Positions 57,742-64,000 of a stretch of 64,000 bases of DNA are shown here, in pieces (positions within the stretch are counted from its first letter, which is position 1; every line of letters begins with the position of its first letter). Source of the DNA: Rostrohypoxylon terebratum. Lineage: Eukaryota; Ascomycota; Sordariomycetes; Xylariales; Hypoxylaceae. Under the pieces are notes generated by a model. It made no database searches, was not told where the DNA came from, and saw only the letters and a list, made by a program, of their open reading frames with translations. The stretch is from contig MU385868.1 in assembly GCA_022497145.1 (NCBI GenBank), positions 248,001 to 312,000 of the forward strand. Direction: 5' to 3'. Position numbers and translations under genes: made by a program.

Positions 57742-58128
57742 CTAATTCCACACATCCTCGTAGCTATATTCTGGAAGTGCATCGAAATCGCATTCCAAAA
57801 TGCTTCTGGTTATAAGGACCACTCCCTTCTTGGCTTGCTCCTCCGAAGTGCGAATTCCGGCGGTGTTCTGTTCCCAGGTGATAGCTTCAACTTCGGCACC
57901 ACTGCTGCCGTTGTTTGGTTTTAGAGCAAGTATATAATGCTCTATCCCCGTTCCGCTCCGAGCATAATGGACGAAGATGTTGCCGTTGCCGCCGCCATTC
58001 TGAGTTTGATCCTTGACCGAGACGTGCCATTTGTCGTCTTGGTCCTGGGGCTCGAACCCGGCTTTGAGCTTGTCAAAGTCGGCGTCGCTGATGCGTAGAC
58101 CCCACGGTGCTGTGGCGGGCTCCTGCAT
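57742..58128 (-). CDS. Hypothetical protein, possibly with a missing 5' exon
   Basis: From the ATG at 58128 the product is 128 residues, soluble and acidic, beginning MQEPATAPWGLRISDADFDK and including FVHYARSGTGIEHYILALKP. The frame stays open for another 51 codons upstream, to a TGA at 58284, without an ATG, and this extension also reads like protein (LAFIQHSIGCQLEIAIHPYS). The real gene may therefore start in a separate upstream exon or have lost its start. No domain is recognised; the composition resembles small fungal proteins of unknown function. Confidence 0.6.
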   Translation of the reverse strand: MQEPATAPWGLRISDADFDKLKAGFEPQDQDDKWHVSVKDQTQNGGGNGNIFVHYARSGTGIEHYILALKPNNGSSGAEVEAITWEQNTAGIRTSEEQAKKGVVLITRSILECDFDALPEYSYEDVWN

Positions 58129-59403
58129 GGCGTTTACGCTATCTGCGATTTGCTTTTCGCGTGAACACGAATACGGGTGGATGGCGATCTCAAGTTGGCA
58201 TCCGATTGAGTGCTGTATGAATGCCAGGTATGTTCTAATTCTGTTCAGAACTATGAAATGATTGAGAGAGCAAAGTATTGTTCAAGTTGTCATTTTCTAA
58301 GTTATTCTTTGCAGGGCAGCTAAACTAGAACAGTAGACATAGATGTGTTTATAAACTTTATATTGATAGTGGTTGCCTTACGGTTCTTAGCTATGACGTC
58401 ACATAGCGGGGGTAACTTGGACGAGCCACAATCGCAGCGTACCAACATCCAACAGACTTTCAGCTATCACCCTGTCACCGTCTTCCCTACCACAAATGTA
58501 AACAGCCCTGAAGATCTGTAGATCGCGATCGTCTACAACATCTGATCCTCCGTGATACCTAGGTAGTGTATAAACATCTAAGCATCTAGTCAGCTGACCT
58601 CAGTTTGTCTAGAACGAGAACGAGCCTCATCACCCACCAAGACAGCGCTCCCGACAGCTCAATCGAAAAATCGACCAATCAAATCAAGTCAAATCCCAGC
58701 CCTGGTAACCCCCAGAGTTATCTCATCGACCGATCCAATTCAAAAAGGTAATAGATTCCCTCGATCTTGAGTAGCTGTATCTAACCTTTAGGTTACGCTC
58801 CCCTCTTTGTACGCTTCTCCATTGGCTATCTGACTCATTCAGCAAATATTTACCTATTAAATACTCAACTTCGTGAGTATTTCGATACCAGGAACTTACG
58901 TGATCAATGGAACCAAACCCGAGAACGAATTCTATAACCTACTGGCCTAACCTAGCACATACTGCCTAGCACTTAGTCTGTTCATCCGATCAATCCGACT
59001 ACCTAATCTGCTTGAATCAGCTCACCGTTTTTAACGACATAATCAGATCGATCGGTTGCCTTTTAGCTGTACTGACAGACTTGGTGAAAGTGCTGATGTG
59101 AGAGCAGGGACATTATTGTGATAACCAACGGATCGTGTTGGGGGAAAGAGGCGTTTGTGTTGTGATATCATTTCGTCGTACTCTTGGGGAAATCCATCCA
59201 ATAGAGAAACCTCGAGGATCAATAACGTTAGGAGAGTCTTTCAGGCTCCGGTGCCCCCTTTTTGTTCGGTCGAGTCCCAGCCATTCGTTGACAAGATTGT
59301 CTCTCGGTACTATACCCTTTCATTCCAATTAGTTAGTCATCTCTCACAGCAGTTACCTGGCTAGGCCGTAGGCTTCGTTGCGCAGCAGCAGGAATCTTAC
59401 GTA

Positions 59404-59430
59404 CATACCTACCTACCTACCTACCTACCC
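59404..59430. repeat. Microsatellite (ACCT)n
   Basis: About six tandem copies of the tetranucleotide. The same unit recurs at 14461-14500 and near 34260 and 48850. Confidence 0.9.
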
Positions 59431-59861
59431 ATAGAAGACGGCGGCAATGTAGTTCCTTCACATCAACTAACTACAGCTTTGCAGATCACTAGTTTCAGAA
59501 CCGACACAAGACACCGAATATATCACTTAAGCCTATCGCTGTGAGCTTGCAAATGTAGATCCATACGCAGTGTTTTCTTTTTTTAAAACCTATATCTGCG
59601 ATTCCTTCATCCTTGTGATATCATTGTCTTCATCAATGCAACGCAAGAACCACAGAAAAGCTACGGCAATTCAATTGACCCGGAGGGTGACTTAGTTGGG
59701 AAATGATGTGATGCGATCTATTGCCTGTCTGTAAGATTCTGCTTCAGGGGATTTCGTGTTCTTGGCCTCATACCTGTCGATGCTCTTATAGAATCCAGTT
59801 GTAATTACTTGAAGTTGTGTTAAACTAAATGTCAACACCATTCAAGATGAGAGCAAAAATG

Positions 59862-59869
59862 TATATAAG
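59862..59869 (+). promoter_or_regulatory. Putative TATA box of the ADP-ribosyltransferase gene
   Basis: TATATAAG lies 127 bases before the start codon at 59996 and is followed by a CT-rich leader, the usual layout for a strongly inducible fungal promoter. It is a motif match only. Confidence 0.5.
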
Positions 59870-59995
59870 AGGTTGCTCTTCCTACCCTCTCAGACCTCTA
59901 ACATCGCCATCCAGCAACCAAGCACTCTCACATCCTTCACATACACAATCTACAGTCTACATCCCATAGCTCAAACTCAGAAAGACTATCACAAA

Positions 59996-60496
59996 ATGCA
60001 TAGCTCTTCTTTCCTCATCATCTTTGGCATCTTTGCCTCGCTGGTGAGCAGCGTCGTAGCAACCACCCTCTACCGAGGGGACTCGCGCGGCCCGACCAGG
60101 ATCAAAAACGACGGCGGGTTCAAAGCCAAAGGCTTCAGCAACCCGGAGGGCACCCTGTTCCAGCACGTATCCGGGACTTTGAAGCACCCGTCGCGAGACC
60201 CGTTCATCTCGACGTCGACCGACATCGAGGTGTCGAAAGGACACGCCGGGAACGGGTACCTGTACTTCTTGGACTCGACCAAGATCACGGAGAAGATCCA
60301 CGACGTTGCAAAGGAGTACGCCGACGCCCACCAGACCTACCCCCACCCCCGCGAGAAGGAGTTCGCCGTCGAGCACTTGATCCCCTGGAACGCTGTCACT
60401 AAGGTCCAGAAGAAGGACAAGGATGGCGTGTGGAAGACCCTCAAGATGCCTGCCAAGCGAGCAATCGAGTACGACGAGGATGTCTTCGTCGCGTGA
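59996..60496 (+). CDS. Secreted ADP-ribosyltransferase-type (enterotoxin-A-like) protein
   Basis: An intronless gene of 166 residues starting at the ATG at 59996; the frame is open further upstream but without another ATG. A signal peptide of about 22 residues (hydrophobic core FLIIFGIFASLV, cleavage after VVA) is followed by the arrangement of R-S-E class mono-ADP-ribosyltransferases: Arg27 in LYRGD, the STS motif at 72-74 (FISTSTD) and an ExE motif at 120-122. These correspond to NAD-binding and catalytic residues in the heat-labile-enterotoxin/scabin/pierisin-like group. Fungal relatives are common in pathogens and endophytes and are considered secreted effectors or toxins; target and activity are unknown here. 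The gene is intact, G/C-rich in third positions and lies alone in AT-rich DNA. Confidence 0.85.
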   Translation: MHSSSFLIIFGIFASLVSSVVATTLYRGDSRGPTRIKNDGGFKAKGFSNPEGTLFQHVSGTLKHPSRDPFISTSTDIEVSKGHAGNGYLYFLDSTKITEKIHDVAKEYADAHQTYPHPREKEFAVEHLIPWNAVTKVQKKDKDGVWKTLKMPAKRAIEYDEDVFVA

Positions 60497-60927
60497 TTTG
60501 ACCTCCTTAAATCAGGGGTAGGGAAACTGGAAGGGGGAAGCTTAGATGCTACTCTAGGTAGCGAAACCCAGGCCTGGGGAAGATGGATTGGAAATAGGGG
60601 TTTATGTGCCGGCACAGGAAATTGTACAGTCGCTCGTTACCATAGAAAACAATATATACAGCTAGCTTTACCTTGAAGTTCTTCACGACTAGCCAAGTAT
60701 ACGGCGTACCCTCACCAATATTTATCAATATTTCTTTCTTTCGTTCAGATGGAAGGTTTCTAGATTGCCTGCCAACATTAACACTTAAGCCCTTATGATG
60801 ACGGACCAAGTCATACTGTTCGAACGCCAAAGGTATCAAGTACCTAGGTACCGGTAGTAATAGTCTCATAAAACTAACGCGCTTAGAAGCTGTATTGGTA
60901 TCTATAGTATAGTGAGTTTCGCTACCT
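60497..60927. other. Convergent intergenic region
   Basis: A 431-bp region between the 3' ends of the ADP-ribosyltransferase and DUF7924-like genes. It contains TACCTAGGTACC-type sequence near 60841. A 143-codon minus-strand frame (60549-60980) overlaps the end of the next gene and is not supported. Confidence 0.5.
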
Positions 60928-62118
60928 TCAACCATGAACGTGCACACCGGGCTTCGCATTTTTCGACCGCTCCATAGCACTTATGACATCACCAATTTTT
61001 CCACGCAAGGAAGCTAATCTACGTCCTAATCCCCAGCAATGGATATTATATAAGATATGCCAAAACCTTTCAAATTCCTCGAACTTCGCTAAGATAAAAG
61101 AATCGAGATGGAACATGACATGTTTTCGCGGCGAACGTCCTCCAGTAGTGGATTGCTTAGATATTGCGTCTGACCACATGACATATACGTCCGCCACTTG
61201 ACCGTTAGTACTCACACTGAAGACGAGATGCCTATAACCAACCACGTTCTCGGTCAGTCTCAGAGACACAGCTGAGCCGCCCAGACACTTGTTCGCGGCT
61301 TGGTACATGTTGCCGCCCATCTGCTGAAATTCCACGATCAGGTAAGGGAACATGACACCCGGCTCGTTGCAAGTTCCTACGTCGGGGTCTCCCCAGAACG
61401 CCGTGCGTCTATAACCGTAGACGATGTCAGGAGCGGGCGTTGAGATCGGACGCTTTTTCGAAAAGTACCTCGACGTCGATGCCGTGAACGGTTCACGGCT
61501 AGCCTCGCAAAGCACCTCTGAATAGCACCGTAATTCCGCCAGATCGATATTAAGAGGGAGAACCTGCCTTAATTTCTGGCTGCGCTCCTCCTTGTTGAGC
61601 GGAACCTTGTTCGATTTGTGTAGCATTCTTCGGAACGCCTTGAAACAACGTTTCACACGGCGTGCGTATTTACTCGTTTTTGATATTTGTCGAGGGGATT
61701 TGCTACCATATGGGTATAGTTGGCCAGCAAGTTCCCAGACCCATTCCGGTATCAAACCGTGTTGTATTAGTTGAATCCTCTTCGGCAAAAGATGATGTGA
61801 TCGATAAAAGAATGATGAGGTTATATCAGACTCGGTGGTATTGGGATAGTATCTCGACAGCATACTAAGGAGCTCTTCATTGGGAGAAACAGGACATTTT
61901 CTGGAGAAAATTTAATTCAAGAAGGTTAGTTTGGAAGAAGATTCACTTTACCTTGTTGTGAGATCATTATGATGCTGGTGTTGCTTTGGGTTGCCAGACA
62001 TGGGACCGTGTTCGTGTTCTGTGGATTGAGGAAATGACAGAGAATACTCCTTGATGTGTTCAAGAGGTTTAGAGAATCGTACTCTACGCTTCTCAGGCAG
62101 GGGATTTTCTGAAGCCAT
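60928..62118 (-). CDS. DUF7924-like fungal protein
   Basis: Two exons, 62118-61952 and 61900-60928, with a 51-nt GTAAAG intron; 379 residues. The start at 62118 (MASENPLPEKRRVRFSKP) is preferred to the upstream ATG at 62163, whose extra residues are hydrophobic and unlike the family. The C-terminal half has the DUF7924-type pattern: FPYLIVEFQQMGGNMYQAAN, KCLGGSAVSLRL, HLVFSVSTNGQVADVYVMWS and, near the end, HILYNIHCWGLGRRLASLRG. This layout (ELK/VEF-type core, CLGG, then W-G-x-x-R) recalls PD-(D/E)XK-like fungal proteins, but nuclease activity is not shown. A basic stretch near residue 130 could be a nuclear signal. Function unknown. Confidence 0.75.
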
Positions 62119-64000
62119 CGTGAGAACTGGCGAACTATACAAAAACCAGGATACTTTGAACATTCATATGGTTACACGGCAGTTAGGCTTAATATGAGCT
62201 CCAATGAAAAGCCGCGATACTTAACGAGTACTTGCTGAGTACTTTGTAATGCTTCCCGTTTGCAATCTAGGCTCCCTCGACGAGTCCTCTCCGAGTACTC
62301 ATCTTTCACATGCCGAACAATTCGTTCGACTTCCTCACCCACCGTCTCTAGGTATGTGTTTCGGCTGGTACGCAGGTTTCCATCCGAGTCCCTCTTCAGC
62401 ACGTCGAGCCGTGAATGTGCAGTTGTTTCCATGTAGGTAACCAGGTCAGAATTTCTCTACGGCGCTGTGACTGGGGGAATATACTCACCATCCACCATTC
62501 TGGAGGGGCACAGATTCCGAGGGGCGGCCAAGCGCAGCACCTATCTCTGCCAAGACTTGATCGTTTGCTGCCTCTACTACAGCGTGGCTCACGACGCCAC
62601 GTTTGGCGAGAGCAACGCCTACCGCACTGTATAGGTCGTCCCACCATGGTGATCTTTTATTAATGAATTGAGTTACGTGAGCGGTCACTTGCAGAACTCC
62701 GAAAGTCCGGACGTGTACTACCACTGCCATCACTAATTTCAGGCGGTGGAAATTTGACAAACGGTGAATAGTAAGAGAACTAAACGTACTACGATGCTTC
62801 CAGAAGAAGTTAGGTACCTAGAATCTAGATAATAGCCACTTTTACCGTGGCGTAGATTTCCGTCAACTAAAATCTTCCGTAGTAATTCTACGTGCACCTC
62901 GGCGTTATCGACGACGTGACGTACGGGCCATGCCTGTACTCTTGCGGTTAGTTACGCCCATGTAGCAGTACCTAACCTAGTCCCTATCAAACGAAGGGGG
63001 TATGAACGCACCGGGCGGTCAGAATCGACACGGTATGCGCGTTTCAACGCCTTTCCCGCTTGCACGATATTTACATACTATCTGTCTTAGAGTCGCGATG
63101 GATTCGCCAAACCCTTCGCTCCTCCCATCTACACAAGAAACATCATCAGTAAGCAATGGATTCCAATTAAGACGCCCCAACACCAATGATCCCTCTGTGA
63201 CAAGAGTATAACCTACACACGATGCACGGTACAGAGATATAACTCCGCACACCATGTCGTTCCGCTTATTCTATTACCGCGCAGCTGTTACTAACGGCCT
63301 AGATGTCGCGTTTTAGCGCCGAGTACCATGAAAGGGGTTGAACAGGCTTGAATACCTCTTGAATTAGAGCTAGTTTCGAACGGTGTGATTTTTGAATATC
63401 GAAAAACTTCGGGCTGGTATCTATTCCATAGGGGCCGGTCGGTCGGAGCACCCGCGTGGCTAGAAAAAAAAGCTTGGTTCCCGTAGTTTAGAACATGATT
63501 CGACGATGAGTCTCGATATCGGTCTTGGTAATCCGGGTCGGCCCCGAATTGGTCCGGCTGGCTTACGTGTAGGAAGTGGACCGTTTGTCCGGTTCTCTAT
63601 CTCACCTCAGCAAGCGCTTTGATGAAGGAGGTTGGCGGACCGGCGGAGATCGCGTCGATCATGTAGTAATCACGGGCTCGGTGAGTTTTACCAACATTAT
63701 CATATTCATATGAGAAACACGCAAGGTCTATATCTAAACATCAATCGTAACATTGCCAGCCATGTACAGTATATCGAAGCCTAGATAGATAAGAACGGGG
63801 TATCAGTATATACACACGGGACACACACCAACACCGTGACATGTCATTGCTCTCAGCCGTTTCTTCCACTCTCCTCGTATTCTCATCTGCATATTCATCA
63901 TCTGTAGCCGCCCGTCCTATCTCATATGTACCTAGTAGGTGAACGTAATGTAGGTCTTCCGTCGCGGCTCGACGGCGAGCAGAATCAGTAGTCCAATCCC
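62119..64000. other. Right-end region with possible gene fragments
   Basis: About 1.9 kb. Minus-strand frames at 62172-62432 and 62485-62730 may be parts of a gene (next entry). From 62731 to the window end no coding signal was found. The last 300 bases are AT-rich with no recognisable element. Confidence 0.45.
62172..62730 (-). CDS. Possible hypothetical gene in two frames
   Basis: An ATG at 62730 opens 81 codons (MAVVVHVRTFGVLQVTAHVT, AVGVALAKRGVVSHAVVEAA) ending at 62485 beside a GTGAGT donor. A second frame, 62432-62172, is also protein-like (RLDVLKRDSDGNLRTSRNTY, EEVERIVRHVKDEYSERTRR). No acceptor joins them in phase, so this is either a broken gene, two fragments or chance. The family is unknown. 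Confidence 0.25.

Larger units (their letters stand above)
58129..59995. other. Intergenic region with a microsatellite
   Basis: About 1.9 kb without a supported gene. It contains a (CTAC)n microsatellite at 59404-59430 and, at its right end, the promoter of the secreted ADP-ribosyltransferase gene. Confidence 0.5.

Noticed and set aside
60549..60980. A 143-codon minus-strand frame overlapping the end of the DUF7924-like gene
   Set aside because: It overlaps a better-supported exon and has no protein-like features.

Overview
The window is nuclear DNA from a filamentous ascomycete, most likely a Sordariomycete. This is judged from the gene content (HET-domain protein, 2EXR and DUF7924-type proteins, BIM1/X325 copper protein, PAS-rich hybrid histidine kinase, class II DAHP synthase) and from the gene style: short 50-110 nt introns with GTAAGT-like donors and CTAAC/CTGAC branch sites. 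No rRNA, tRNA, CRISPR array or intact transposon was found. Exon boundaries were placed by hand from splice signals, reading phase and family conservation, so they are inferences.

Layout. 0-13 kb: the 3' end of an unidentified gene cut by the left edge, a Ser/Thr kinase, a GPI-anchored BIM1-like copper protein, a HET-domain protein, a broken gene, a beta-lactamase-fold serine hydrolase and a BTB protein. 13-25 kb: mostly gene-poor, with only peptide:N-glycanase (PNG1) near 16 kb, simple repeats, and a 1.9 kb AT-rich stretch without open frames. 25-31.4 kb: a membrane-protein block with two divergent Fig1-like genes sharing a promoter that holds three CACGTG sites, followed by a nine-exon ankyrin/CorA-like transporter. 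32.8-45 kb: the DNA-protein-crosslink protease Wss1, a 1408-residue hybrid histidine kinase, class II DAHP synthase and a HYPK-like UBA protein. 45-54.3 kb: a PGAP4-like GPI-glycan glycosyltransferase and the histone acetyltransferase GCN5, flanked by three genes broken by in-frame stops (an unknown, a GST-like gene and a 2EXR gene). 55.8-62 kb: an alpha/beta hydrolase of the homoserine-acetyltransferase type, a small hypothetical protein, a secreted ADP-ribosyltransferase-type toxin and a DUF7924-like protein. The last 1.9 kb looks non-coding.

Conserved housekeeping genes (PNG1, WSS1, DAHPS, HYPK, PGAP4, GCN5) alternate with fast-evolving accessory genes (HET, BTB, Fig1 pair, ankyrin-CorA, ADP-ribosyltransferase). 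The most notable items are the paired Fig1 genes with conserved intron positions next to the ankyrin-CorA gene, four genes each broken by a single in-frame stop codon, and a near-palindromic ACCTAGGTCCTAGGT element scattered through intergenic DNA, including one identical 20-mer downstream of two unrelated genes.
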